Assembly (NCBI GenBank): GCA_963807975.1
Contig: CAWEDV010000001.1
Location: forward strand, 1,860,001 to 1,924,000
DNA from: JAACFF01 sp963807975
Lineage (GTDB): Bacteria > Chloroflexota > Anaerolineae > Promineifilales > Promineifilaceae
Length of the DNA: 64,000 nt
Direction: 5' to 3'
Part shown: positions 8,093 to 15,972 of the stretch, piece by piece
Position numbering within the stretch: the first letter of the stretch is position 1
How the letters are laid out: the number at the start of each line of letters is the position of its first letter
Made by a program: the position numbers and the translations under genes
The notes under the pieces: model-generated
What the model was told of the DNA's origin: nothing
What the model saw: the letters and a program-made list of their open reading frames with translations, nothing else
The model's database searches: none

Positions 8093-8827
8093 TCAGTAAA
8101 TCATTTCACCGTTTACGAAGGCGGCGGTTTGCTGGTTTTGAGGATTGGTGAAGAAGGTTTCAGTTTGGGCTACTTCGACGAGTTTACTGGAGAGGAGCAG
8201 GCCGACGCGATGGGCAAGGCGGCGGGCCTGAAAGATGTTATGGGTGACGATAATGACGGTTGTGCCATCTTCTTCATTTGAACGGCGAACGATTGCTTCG
8301 ATAAGTTTGATGTTGTAGGGATCAAGATTGGCCGTTGGTTCGTCGAGGAGAAGCACGTCCGGTTTGAGTATGAGGGCACGGGCGAGGGCGACACGCTGGG
8401 CCTCACCACCGGACAAGGTACGTGCCTGCGCGGAGGCTAGATCTTCCAAACCTAGTTTGGCGAGCATGCGGGCTACTTCATGGCGGTCGTTTTTTCTTCC
8501 GCGCAGGTCTAAGACGTAGGAAACGTTGTCGCTGACGGAGCGGCGCAGGAGGTGCGGGTTTTGAAAGACCATGGTCACGCGCCGGCGAAGGTCAAGGTCG
8601 GGCCAGGTGTCGCTAAGTGGCTGGCCTTGATAGCGCATTTCGCCGGCAGCGGGTAATTCCAAAAAACCGAGCAGGCGCAGCAAGGTACTTTTGCCCGCGC
8701 CGCTGGGGCCGACCAGGCCCAGGATTTCGCCGCGACGAACGCCGAGTTTTTCAACGTCGAGTACGGTACGCCCGTTATAGTTCTGCTGTACGTTGTCCAA
8801 CTGGTATAGATCGTTAGAACTCATCAC
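8093..8827 (-). CDS. tupC: tungstate-type ABC transporter ATP-binding protein (TupC-like)
   Basis: This 244-residue ABC ATPase energises import of an oxyanion, most likely tungstate. It has Walker A GPSGAGKST near residue 40, Q-loop MVFQNPHLLRRSV, ABC signature LSGGEAQR and Walker B VLLLDEPTANLD. The block LLRRSV together with a C-terminal AAFVNGEMIY end is typical of TupC/WtpC proteins. It lies 14 bases after the permease gene in the same orientation. No substrate-binding protein (TupA) gene is adjacent, so it must be encoded elsewhere if the system is complete. Molybdate is an alternative substrate. Confidence 0.85.
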   Translation of the reverse strand: MMSSNDLYQLDNVQQNYNGRTVLDVEKLGVRRGEILGLVGPSGAGKSTLLRLLGFLELPAAGEMRYQGQPLSDTWPDLDLRRRVTMVFQNPHLLRRSVSDNVSYVLDLRGRKNDRHEVARMLAKLGLEDLASAQARTLSGGEAQRVALARALILKPDVLLLDEPTANLDPYNIKLIEAIVRRSNEEDGTTVIIVTHNIFQARRLAHRVGLLLSSKLVEVAQTETFFTNPQNQQTAAFVNGEMIY

Positions 8828-8841
8828 CGGCGAAGTCCTTG

Positions 8842-9519
8842 CTATTCCTGCTGCAAGCGCACAGCAATCAGATTGGCCGCAAAGGCAAGGGCGAGGAGGA
8901 TGACGCCCAAAGCCAAGGCTAGTTCAAAATTGCCCTGCCGTGTTTCTAATACGATGGAGGTGGTCATGACGCGGGTTTTGCCTTCGATGTTGCCACCGAC
9001 CAGCATGACGGCACCAACCTCGCTGATGGCGGCGCCAAATCCGGCAACAAGACCGACAATGACGCCGTAGCGGGCTTCGCTGAGCACGGTGCGCATGACC
9101 TGCCCTTCCGTTGCGCCGAGGGAACGGAGCTGCATTTGCAGTTCAGGGTGGACGGCGTGGACGGCCGTCATCGTCACGCCCATGACCAATGGCAGCGCCA
9201 GAACGGTTTGGGCCAGGATCATCGCCTGGGGGGTGAAAAGCCAGCCCAGATCGCCGAGAATGCCCTGACGGGAAAGGAGCATAAACACGACCAGCCCAAC
9301 GACGACGGGGGGGAAGCCCATGCCCGTATAGATGACGCTATTGAGCCAGCGTTCCCCACGGAATTTACGCAGGCCCAGATAAGCGCCGGAGGGAATGCCT
9401 AGAACGGCGGCTAAGAGCAAAGCCATACCGCTGACAAAAAGAGTCAGGCGCACAATTTCCCATAGGGCGGAATCACCGCTAAAAATAAGGCGAACTGCTT
9501 CGCTTAAGGCGCCGATCAT
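8842..9519 (-). CDS. tupB: tungstate-type ABC transporter permease (TupB-like)
   Basis: This 225-residue inner-membrane permease has about five to six transmembrane helices and an EAA-type cytoplasmic loop (LRSLGATEGQVMRTVLSEAR, residues ~132-151) that contacts the ATPase. The segment GFGAAISEVGAVMLVGGNI is characteristic of TupB-type permeases. Its ATG overlaps the stop codon of tilS by four bases (ATGA), so it is translationally coupled to tilS. The combination of tilS with tungstate transport genes has no obvious functional link. Tungstate would feed tungsto- or molybdoenzymes that are not in this window. Confidence 0.85.
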   Translation of the reverse strand: MIGALSEAVRLIFSGDSALWEIVRLTLFVSGMALLLAAVLGIPSGAYLGLRKFRGERWLNSVIYTGMGFPPVVVGLVVFMLLSRQGILGDLGWLFTPQAMILAQTVLALPLVMGVTMTAVHAVHPELQMQLRSLGATEGQVMRTVLSEARYGVIVGLVAGFGAAISEVGAVMLVGGNIEGKTRVMTTSIVLETRQGNFELALALGVILLALAFAANLIAVRLQQE

Positions 9520-10955
9520 GATCCTTGCTTACCCCCCGCCTGATTGCAGCTAATGTGGATGATCCGCTGCGTTTGCTCCGTTACTTTGGCCCGTTCATCA
9601 ACATGCAGCCCAACCAACCACAACAGATGCTTTGCATCAGCCACGAGTGGCCACTGATCGCGTAGATGAGCAGGAAGCTTGCGATTGACCATGATGTCTT
9701 GCACGGAAGCGGAACGGCCGTCCATGCCCAAAGGCTGCATTCGCTCACCAGGCAAACGGGTTCTGACCTGCAAAGCGTCCGTCTCGCCAATATCCAGGAA
9801 AGCTGTCAGCGAATCTCGATTTTCTCGTACCGTGGAGAGATTCAGGTCCGATTCGACAGCCGTTAACCGCCAGTCACCTTCGAGAGCAACAGTGCCAGGA
9901 ATGGGAAGGGTTAGGGGCAGGCCAAGTGATATCTGGGGCTGGTTGATGGGCTGAGGTTCTGTGCTGGAAGCAATCAAAATGTGATCGTATTCGAGACGCA
10001 GACTTATATTCCCAGGCAGCGTGGCTTCAGCGCCCGTTTCCATGTCCATAGCTACCTGATGGGCCAAATCGATCGTTCGAAATGATATATCGGTCAGGGA
10101 CGGTCGTAGTTCTACCAGGGCCCGGCGTAACGTGCGCCGGCGCATGCTCAGCGACAGTGCTCGCCACTGGGCACGATCGAGACGCAGCCACTCGACCTCT
10201 TTTGCGCTGACTATATGCTGCCAGGTCATGTCACTTTGTTCAGCCAGCAAAGCTTCGTCGGCAGCGACAATACCGGCCAATTGAACCAGATGTTCCTTGA
10301 TCTGAGGATTATACGTCGCCAAATTGGGCAGCAGCTCGTGGCGAATGCGGTTGCGCAGAAAGACGGTATCAGTATTGGTTTTGTCTTGGACTGGCTGCAG
10401 ATCATTTTCCTGGCAGTAAGCTTCGATTTGCGCTCGGGGAACAGTTAGTAACGGCCGCACAAGCTTAAGCGCGGGACGGCCCGGAAGCGGGCTCACGGGG
10501 CGCATGCCCTGCAATCCGCGCAAACCACTGCCGCGCAGAAGATGGTGCAGCACAGTCTCGGCCTGATCGTCGGCGTTGTGGGCAACGATGACGGCAATTG
10601 TCTGGAAAACTTCGGCCGTATCGGCCAGGAATTGGTAGCGGGCGCTGCGCGCAGCTTCCTCAATGGACCAGCTTTGATTGCCAGCCAGGCTGGCTGCATC
10701 AACGGTTCTGGTATGAAATAACAAGCCCCTGGCAGCAGAAAACCGGCGCACAAAGTCAGCGTCCTCACCCGCTTCGGATCGCAGACCATGGTTTAGATGG
10801 CCAACGCATAAACAATCCCTATCCACGAAGTTGGCCAGGAGGTGCAGCAAAGCCAGGGAATCGGCACCTCCGGAGACACCAATGACAGAGCGCGTATGAG
10901 GCGTGATTCCAGCCTGACTTAAGACTGATTTGACGGTGGCTCGCAGGTTGCTCAT
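9516..10955 (-). CDS. tilS: tRNA(Ile)-lysidine synthetase
   Basis: TilS uses ATP and lysine to convert C34 of tRNA-Ile(CAU) to lysidine, switching decoding from AUG to AUA. The PP-loop motif GVSGGADSLALL lies near residues 27-38, and the family block HNADDQAETVLHHLLRGSG near residue 130. The 479-residue length fits long bacterial TilS with a C-terminal substrate-recognition region. It is the first gene of a leftward operon with tupB and tupC. A CAU-anticodon tRNA that is a good TilS substrate candidate lies about 2 kb downstream. No strong ribosome binding site is visible before ATG 10955. Confidence 0.93.
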   Translation of the reverse strand: MSNLRATVKSVLSQAGITPHTRSVIGVSGGADSLALLHLLANFVDRDCLCVGHLNHGLRSEAGEDADFVRRFSAARGLLFHTRTVDAASLAGNQSWSIEEAARSARYQFLADTAEVFQTIAVIVAHNADDQAETVLHHLLRGSGLRGLQGMRPVSPLPGRPALKLVRPLLTVPRAQIEAYCQENDLQPVQDKTNTDTVFLRNRIRHELLPNLATYNPQIKEHLVQLAGIVAADEALLAEQSDMTWQHIVSAKEVEWLRLDRAQWRALSLSMRRRTLRRALVELRPSLTDISFRTIDLAHQVAMDMETGAEATLPGNISLRLEYDHILIASSTEPQPINQPQISLGLPLTLPIPGTVALEGDWRLTAVESDLNLSTVRENRDSLTAFLDIGETDALQVRTRLPGERMQPLGMDGRSASVQDIMVNRKLPAHLRDQWPLVADAKHLLWLVGLHVDERAKVTEQTQRIIHISCNQAGGKQGS

Positions 10956-11071
10956 TGGTCGATATTATCGATCTTCAGTAATTGTTGCTGGTTAAAGGGA
11001 TCATAAAAATGCACGCTTCCAGCAGAATCCATTTTCAAAATGAGTCTAACAGTATTTTGTCTATCATCAAT

Positions 11072-11095
11072 AAAAAAAAGGCCCGCAAGCGGGCC
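11072..11095 (-). terminator. intrinsic terminator of the tRNA-Leu transcript
   Basis: On the minus strand GGCCCGC and GCGGGCC form a 7-bp stem (or 6 bp with a 4-base loop) followed by eight T. It lies 8 bases after the tRNA-Leu gene. Confidence 0.8.
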
Positions 11096-11103
11096 ATATT
11101 TCA

Positions 11104-11186
<83 letters not shown>

Positions 11187-11341
11187 TAATACCTAGGATA
11201 TTTTACATCTGATTATATTGAGTAACAAACTTGCGCTGTGCGTGCGCGAAGGAAGTTGTTTCCGTGGAGGGTAAATATGTAATTTGCCTGGACAAGGTAA
11301 AATCTTGTCCTGCAGTGAGCGTGTTGGCAAATGAGTTTGGC

Positions 11342-11370
11342 TTGACGCTCATCTTGGCGGTCAGTACAAT
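11342..11370 (+). promoter_or_regulatory. consensus promoter giving a leaderless transcript
   Basis: TTGACG (11342-11347) and TACAAT (11365-11370) are separated by exactly 17 bases. The ATG of the DUF1385 gene begins at 11378, 7 bases after the -10 box. Transcription would therefore start at or within a base or two of the start codon, leaving no room for a ribosome binding site. Confidence 0.75.
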
Positions 11371-11377
11371 CCGCCCC

Positions 11378-12403
11378 ATGTCAGAAAAGCAGCAAGGGCA
11401 GCAAGCTCCCAAGACCCTCGATTTGAATACAAATTATGGCGGGCAAGCAGTCATCGAAGGTGTGATGATGCGTGGTTCGCAGGCTTTATCAGTGGCTGTG
11501 CGTAATCCTGCGGGAGACATCGTCGTGCACACGGAACCGCTGGACGTACGCATTTATGGCGGGGGAATGGCCAAAGTTCCATTTGTTCGTGGGCTGACGC
11601 TGCTTTGGGATGCCCTGGGCCTGGGCATCAAATCTTTGATGTTCTCCGCCGAGGTAGCCATTGAAGAGGATGAAGGACAGAATGAGGAAGCCTCCAAGAT
11701 CTTTGAAGGTCCGGTGCAGTGGACGCTGATCGCCTTCTCGCTGACGATGATGATCTTGATTTTTTTCGTTGTCCCCGCATTCATTGCTGGGCTGATACAG
11801 AATTGGGTTGGTATCGTCGAGTCCCAATTTTGGAGCAATATCATTGAAGGACTCATTCGCCTGACGCTGGTCGTTGGCTATATCTGGGTCATTGGCTTTC
11901 TGGCGGACGTTAAACGCCTCTACGGTTATCATGGGGCGGAGCATAAGACGATCAATGCCTATGAAGCAGGGGCTCCGCTGACGCCAGAATCGGTGGCCCG
12001 TTTCCCTCTCGAACATCCTCGCTGCGGCACCGCATTCTTATTAACCGTGGTGGTGATTTCAATCATTATTTACAGTTTCTTGCCCGCCATGAGCATCCCG
12101 GTGCGCATCGCCTCGCGCCTGGTGCTGCTGCCCGTTGTAGCCGGCATCGCCTATGAATTTTTGCGATTTTCGGCTAAGCACCAAGACAACGCTTTTATCC
12201 GCCTGATCACAAAACCAAATCTCGCGCTGCAGAGTTTAACGACACGAGAGCCAGAAATGGAGATGCTGGAAGTAGCAATCATGGCTTTTGAGCAGGTGGT
12301 GGCCTTTGAGCAAAGCCAGCAGCCGGTTGCTGATGAGACGCGCGTGGTGTCCTCGACGGATGGTGATGCGACCCCAGCGGAACCTGTACTTAACCCCGAG
12401 TAG
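11378..12403 (+). CDS. DUF1385 family membrane protein (YqhQ-like)
   Basis: This 341-residue integral membrane protein belongs to DUF1385, widespread in Firmicutes and Chloroflexota, with no assigned function. The family block NYGGQAVIEGVMMRG occurs at about residues 19-33, and GYHGAEHKTINAYEAG near residue 185. The latter contains conserved His and Glu that could bind metal. Four to five hydrophobic helices are visible. Longer in-frame extensions exist upstream, but the strong promoter ends 7 bases before ATG 11378, so I take that as the start. The gene is followed by a convergent methyltransferase gene only 6 bases away. Confidence 0.88.
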   Translation: MSEKQQGQQAPKTLDLNTNYGGQAVIEGVMMRGSQALSVAVRNPAGDIVVHTEPLDVRIYGGGMAKVPFVRGLTLLWDALGLGIKSLMFSAEVAIEEDEGQNEEASKIFEGPVQWTLIAFSLTMMILIFFVVPAFIAGLIQNWVGIVESQFWSNIIEGLIRLTLVVGYIWVIGFLADVKRLYGYHGAEHKTINAYEAGAPLTPESVARFPLEHPRCGTAFLLTVVVISIIIYSFLPAMSIPVRIASRLVLLPVVAGIAYEFLRFSAKHQDNAFIRLITKPNLALQSLTTREPEMEMLEVAIMAFEQVVAFEQSQQPVADETRVVSSTDGDATPAEPVLNPE

Positions 12404-12409
12404 AACCCT

Positions 12410-13660
12410 CTACCCGACAACAGCAAAAATTGCTTTCAAGTAAGCCCCTTCTTTGAAATTGATGGGATGGTCGATGGCGTGTGTCGAGCGGTCAATCTCC
12501 CTTAGTGGACGGTGCAGCGCAGCCGCAGTTTCCACCACGGCCTTATAGAATTCATTTGCCGGTAGCGGCCTGGAACAGGAGGCGCCCATTAAGATGCCTC
12601 CCGGCCTCAACACGCCCAATCCCAGCCGTGTCAAGCGCCGGTAAGCATTGAGGGCTTTAGCGACTTCACTCCGCTTGTGGGCAAACGCGGGGGGATCTAG
12701 GATGACCATGTCGAATTGGCGATCCTGACCGGCCATTTGTGACAAGAGCTGAAAAGCATCTCCTTGCAAAGTTTCGTGCTGAGCGGAAGCAACGGCAGAG
12801 TAGCGTTCATTGAGTGCAAAGTGACGCTCGGCGGTGGCCAACGCGGGACGACTGAGATCAAGACTCACTACTTCTGGCGCTCCACCGCGAGCGGCATAAA
12901 GAGAGAACCCTCCGGTATACGAAAAAACGTTCAATACTCGTTTGCCGGAGGAGAGTTTCTCGACGCGCTGGCGGTTCTCGCGCTGGTCAAGAAAAAAACC
13001 CGTCTTCTGACCGTACACGGGATCGCAGGTGAAAGTCAGGCCGTTTTCAGAAAACGTTACCGGCGCTTGAAGGGGCGGGCCATTAAGGACCAGGCCATCG
13101 CTGAGTCCGTAATTGGCTTCATCCTGACTTTGAAGCTGGCGATTCAAGCGCAATATACAGCGCTTAATGTCTGGTTCATTGCTGAGCACGTTCACAATTG
13201 TCTGCAAATATCCTATCCACGACGAACTGTATATCTTCAGCACATAGGTATCAGCATAGCGATCTATAATCAGGCCGGGGAGACCATCATTTTCACCATG
13301 GACGAGACGGTAGCCAGTGCTATTCTGCTCCGCCAATGAACTCCGCAGGTGTCGGGCATCGTCGATCCGCCCGGCAAACCAATCCTGGTTGATGGGGGTT
13401 GGACGCGCGTGCTGCAGCACGCGCACGCGGATTGGCGAGTCAGGATCGTAGAGTCCGACCGCCAAGAATCGTCCTTTGCGGTCAAAGATGACCGCCAGAT
13501 CGCCAGATCGGCCATCGTGACTCTGGCGTTGAATGGCCTCAGCGTAAAGCCAGGGATGGCCATCGCGAATAGCCCGTTCCGCTTCAGGAGTGATGCGAAT
13601 AGCTATCCTTTTTTCCGATGGCGCCCGCACATTGGCCAGCGGTGATGCCTCATTATTCAT
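12410..13660 (-). CDS. class I SAM-dependent rRNA methyltransferase with PUA domain (RlmI-like)
   Basis: This 416-residue protein has an N-terminal PUA-like RNA-binding domain (DGHPWLYAEAIQRQ near residue 32) followed by a Rossmann methyltransferase domain. Recognisable pieces are GQKTGFFLDQRENR, VLNVFSYTGGFSLYAA (SAM motif I) and the catalytic motif DMVILDPPAF. These features place it with the RlmI/YccW family that methylates a cytosine C5 in 23S rRNA; the exact target is inferred. ATG 13660 is the first in-frame ATG and lies 8 bases after a GATAAT box on the minus strand, suggesting a leaderless message. It is divergent from thrB. Confidence 0.87.
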   Translation of the reverse strand: MNNEASPLANVRAPSEKRIAIRITPEAERAIRDGHPWLYAEAIQRQSHDGRSGDLAVIFDRKGRFLAVGLYDPDSPIRVRVLQHARPTPINQDWFAGRIDDARHLRSSLAEQNSTGYRLVHGENDGLPGLIIDRYADTYVLKIYSSSWIGYLQTIVNVLSNEPDIKRCILRLNRQLQSQDEANYGLSDGLVLNGPPLQAPVTFSENGLTFTCDPVYGQKTGFFLDQRENRQRVEKLSSGKRVLNVFSYTGGFSLYAARGGAPEVVSLDLSRPALATAERHFALNERYSAVASAQHETLQGDAFQLLSQMAGQDRQFDMVILDPPAFAHKRSEVAKALNAYRRLTRLGLGVLRPGGILMGASCSRPLPANEFYKAVVETAAALHRPLREIDRSTHAIDHPINFKEGAYLKAIFAVVG

Positions 13661-13668
13661 AACATCCA

Positions 13669-13701
13669 ATTATCGTATGCTTCTCCATTCTAGCGTAGAA
13701 T
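13669..13701. promoter_or_regulatory. divergent -10 boxes of the methyltransferase and thrB
   Basis: On the minus strand GATAAT (13674-13669) precedes the methyltransferase ATG by 8 bases. On the plus strand TAGAAT (13696-13701) precedes the thrB ATG by 9 bases. Neither has a convincing -35 box at 17 bases. Both genes lack a ribosome binding site, so leaderless transcription is likely. Confidence 0.55.
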
Positions 13702-13710
13702 TAGAAACAT

Positions 13711-14628
13711 ATGCTGCAAGTAACCGTATCAGTTCCCGCAACTTCCGCCAATCTTGGACCAGGTTATGACTGCTTAGGATTGGCTTTTGATCTTCGACAT
13801 GAGGTCACATTTTCGGCCGTGCCCACACACGAACTTAAGATCTCGGCGAGTGGCGAGGATCATCACATGATCCCCATCACAGAAGAGAATCTTGTCCACA
13901 AGTCAGCCGAAATCATATTCAAACATCTAAACTGGCGGCCTGCTGGTCTGCACATCAGGCAAGAGAACAAGATACCCATTGGCAGTGGGTTAGGCAGCAG
14001 TTCATCAGCAGTATTGGCTGGTATGTTTGGGGCCAACGCCCTTGCCGGTTCGCCCTTGAGCAAGCTGGAAATTTTGCAAATGGCCACGCACATTGAAGGG
14101 CATCCGGACAATGTCGCGCCGGCGGTGTTTGGAGGGCTCATCCTGGGCATACAAGGGGGCAATGGGCTGGTCGTTGAGCAGCTGCCTATCCCGGCTTTAG
14201 AAGTGGTGATCGTCCTGCCTGATTTTCAACTGTTGACCGCCGACGCGCGGGCTGCCCTTCCGAAGCAAGTACCCTTAAGCGATGCGATTTTTAATGCCAG
14301 CCGCGTGGGCTTTTTGATTCGAGCCTTGGAAACGGCCGATTACGCTAAGCTGCGCGTGGCGATGCAAGATCGGCTGCATCAACCCTATCGCATCTCCCTG
14401 ATTCCTGGCATGAAAGAGGCCTTCCAGGCGGCACGTGATGCCGGAGCTGCCGGTGTGGCGCTCAGCGGCGCTGGCCCCAGTCTGATTGCCTTTGCTGCAG
14501 ATGGGCATGACGGGATCGCTGCCGCAGCGGCGCTGGCATTTGCCCTGGCGGGGTATAGTTCACGAACCTGGAAACTTGTAGTTGATCATAAAGGCGTGGA
14601 AATAAGCAGCCCTGTGCATGCCGGTTAA
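13711..14628 (+). CDS. thrB: homoserine kinase
   Basis: ThrB phosphorylates L-homoserine with ATP to O-phosphohomoserine on the way to threonine. It is a GHMP kinase: the N-terminal VSVPATSANLGPGYDCLG block, the ATP-binding GSGLGSSSSAVLAG near residues 91-104, and a C-terminal GVALSGAGPSLIAFA motif are all present. Length 305 residues is normal. It stands alone here; no thrA, thrC or hom is adjacent. The start ATG has a TAGAAT box 9 bases upstream and no ribosome binding site. The following 530 bases are non-coding. Confidence 0.94.
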   Translation: MLQVTVSVPATSANLGPGYDCLGLAFDLRHEVTFSAVPTHELKISASGEDHHMIPITEENLVHKSAEIIFKHLNWRPAGLHIRQENKIPIGSGLGSSSSAVLAGMFGANALAGSPLSKLEILQMATHIEGHPDNVAPAVFGGLILGIQGGNGLVVEQLPIPALEVVIVLPDFQLLTADARAALPKQVPLSDAIFNASRVGFLIRALETADYAKLRVAMQDRLHQPYRISLIPGMKEAFQAARDAGAAGVALSGAGPSLIAFAADGHDGIAAAAALAFALAGYSSRTWKLVVDHKGVEISSPVHAG

Positions 14629-14652
14629 ACCGCATCTACGCTGATTTCAAAT

Positions 14653-14683
14653 CTTGACAAGAACATATGTTCTATGGTACTAT
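14653..14683 (+). promoter_or_regulatory. LexA-type SOS box inside a consensus promoter
   Basis: TTGACA (14654-14659) and TACTAT (14678-14683) are 18 bases apart. The spacer begins with the palindrome AGAACATATGTTCT, which fits the Gram-positive-type LexA operator GAAC-N4-GTTC. A 21-base stretch (14653-14673) recurs exactly, inverted, at 62976-62996. No protein-coding gene follows for 470 bases, so the product may be an RNA or the distant response-regulator operon. Confidence 0.65.
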
Positions 14684-15091
14684 GTCGCAATAATCGCGTC
14701 GTTGGGTTCGGAGCCAATTCACGAATTCCCCATCGGCTCCAATTGCTGTTCTTTAACATAACTACTGAACTTCTCAACTATCGAAATACCGAACTACTCA
14801 ACCCTTAACAGTCGTTTCCCGCAGAAAATAACAACTGAAATCAACTAAACAACGTTACCATTACATCAGTTCCCAGTTCCCATTTATAACGATGTCGTTT
14901 CTGGGAAAAAAACATAAACGACATCATCGCATCAAACGGCATTGTTTCACAGCTTTCAAAAGACTTGAAGGTGCTAACCAAAGCCGCACGCGTGTCCCCT
15001 GACTGCGGCCTTCCTTGTCATCAATATTGACCCACACCCAGCAGATCTTTCGGGGTCGCTAATTATTCAGTATTATGTTAAACTGGACAGG
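14684..15091 (+). other. non-coding region with pairing potential, possible SOS-controlled RNA
   Basis: No convincing protein gene is seen here. Two helices can form: TTCCCAG (14870-14876) with CTGGGAA (14901-14907), and GATGTCGTTT (14891-14900) with AAACGACATC (14916-14925). The 3' arm of the first lies in the loop of the second, so the two could form an H-type pseudoknot or exclude each other. A 36-codon reading frame at 14892-15002 would encode a very basic Lys/Arg/His-rich peptide but lacks a ribosome binding site. Confidence 0.35.
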
Positions 15092-15121
15092 CCTGCGACG
15101 GGTCGCAGGAATCTGGTATAC
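15092..15121 (+). promoter_or_regulatory. 18-bp palindrome overlapping the response-regulator promoter
   Basis: The perfect inverted repeat CCTGCGAC-GG-GTCGCAGG (15092-15109) lies directly upstream of a -10-like TATACT (15117-15122), where the -35 box would be expected. It is a good candidate operator, perhaps for autoregulation by the downstream response regulator. The start codon is 38 bases further on. Confidence 0.5.
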
Positions 15122-15159
15122 TTTATTTGATATTGAAATCTATGGCAGGAGAAGTTCGC

Positions 15160-15867
15160 ATGGCCACAATCCTTGTAATTGATGATGATGAACTCGTTTC
15201 GCGCACGTTGCAACGGGCATTGAAGATGTATGAACATCAGGTTATGACCGCCAACAGCGGTATTGAAGGTCTCCAGTTAGCGCGCAGGCACCGGCCTGAT
15301 CTGTTTATCCTCGATATCATGATGCCCGGTGTCGATGGCTACCAAGTTTGCCGCCAAATTCGGGGCGATCCATTGCTTAAGGATTTACCGGTTCTGTTTC
15401 TAACCGCCAAGGCAAAGGACGAAGACAAGATCGAAGGCTTTCGTGCCGGGGCAGATGACTACTTGGTCAAACCATTCAATATGCAGGAGTTAGAATTGCG
15501 CGTGAAGGCGATCCTGCGCCGCGTTTCACCACAGACGGAAGCGATTGAAGAAGTTACAGAAGTTATAATTGGCAATGTAACGTTGGACTGCCGCTCATTC
15601 AGGGTAACAACCCCTACGGGAATCTCCTTGTTGACGAATGTGCAATTCGATCTGCTTTATCATTTGATGAGCCATGCTGACCAGGTTTTTAACAGCCAGC
15701 AGCTTCTTCAGGATGTTTGGGATTATCCGCGCGATACAGGCAGTCCTGAACTTGTGCGCGCTCATATCAAGAACTTACGCGAGAAAATCGAACCGGAACC
15801 AAGTATACCGGTTTATATTGTTACGATTCAGGGGCACGGTTACACGTTCTCTTCGGAAAATACATAG
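15160..15867 (+). CDS. OmpR-family response regulator
   Basis: This 235-residue two-component regulator has an N-terminal receiver domain (VIDDDE near residue 6; phosphoacceptor Asp in LFILDIMMP near residue 52; conserved Lys in DYLVKPF). A C-terminal winged helix of the Trans_reg_C type follows, ending in a KNLREKIEPEP recognition helix and YTFSS. ATG 15160 has AGGAG 8 bases upstream; an upstream in-frame TTG at 15127 is less likely. It precedes a large histidine kinase and a PucR-like regulator on the same strand, so it is probably the output of that kinase. Target genes are unknown. Confidence 0.92.
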   Translation: MATILVIDDDELVSRTLQRALKMYEHQVMTANSGIEGLQLARRHRPDLFILDIMMPGVDGYQVCRQIRGDPLLKDLPVLFLTAKAKDEDKIEGFRAGADDYLVKPFNMQELELRVKAILRRVSPQTEAIEEVTEVIIGNVTLDCRSFRVTTPTGISLLTNVQFDLLYHLMSHADQVFNSQQLLQDVWDYPRDTGSPELVRAHIKNLREKIEPEPSIPVYIVTIQGHGYTFSSENT

Positions 15868-15972
15868 ACTGATAGACCACAAGGGATTGGGCTGGTGTGT
15901 GCGCAGAAATTGTGCAGCACCGCTGGCCTCCATTGTGGTCTTTTTTTTGAGTCTGCAGCTTAATAGCTACCC

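Noticed and set aside
12764..13339. 191-codon plus-strand open frame
   Set aside because: It is antisense to the rRNA methyltransferase, which has clear motifs across the same span, and it has no recognisable domain.
14892..15002. 36-codon basic peptide gene
   Set aside because: There is no ribosome binding site, and the bases are better explained as arms of RNA helices. It is mentioned only within the non-coding region.
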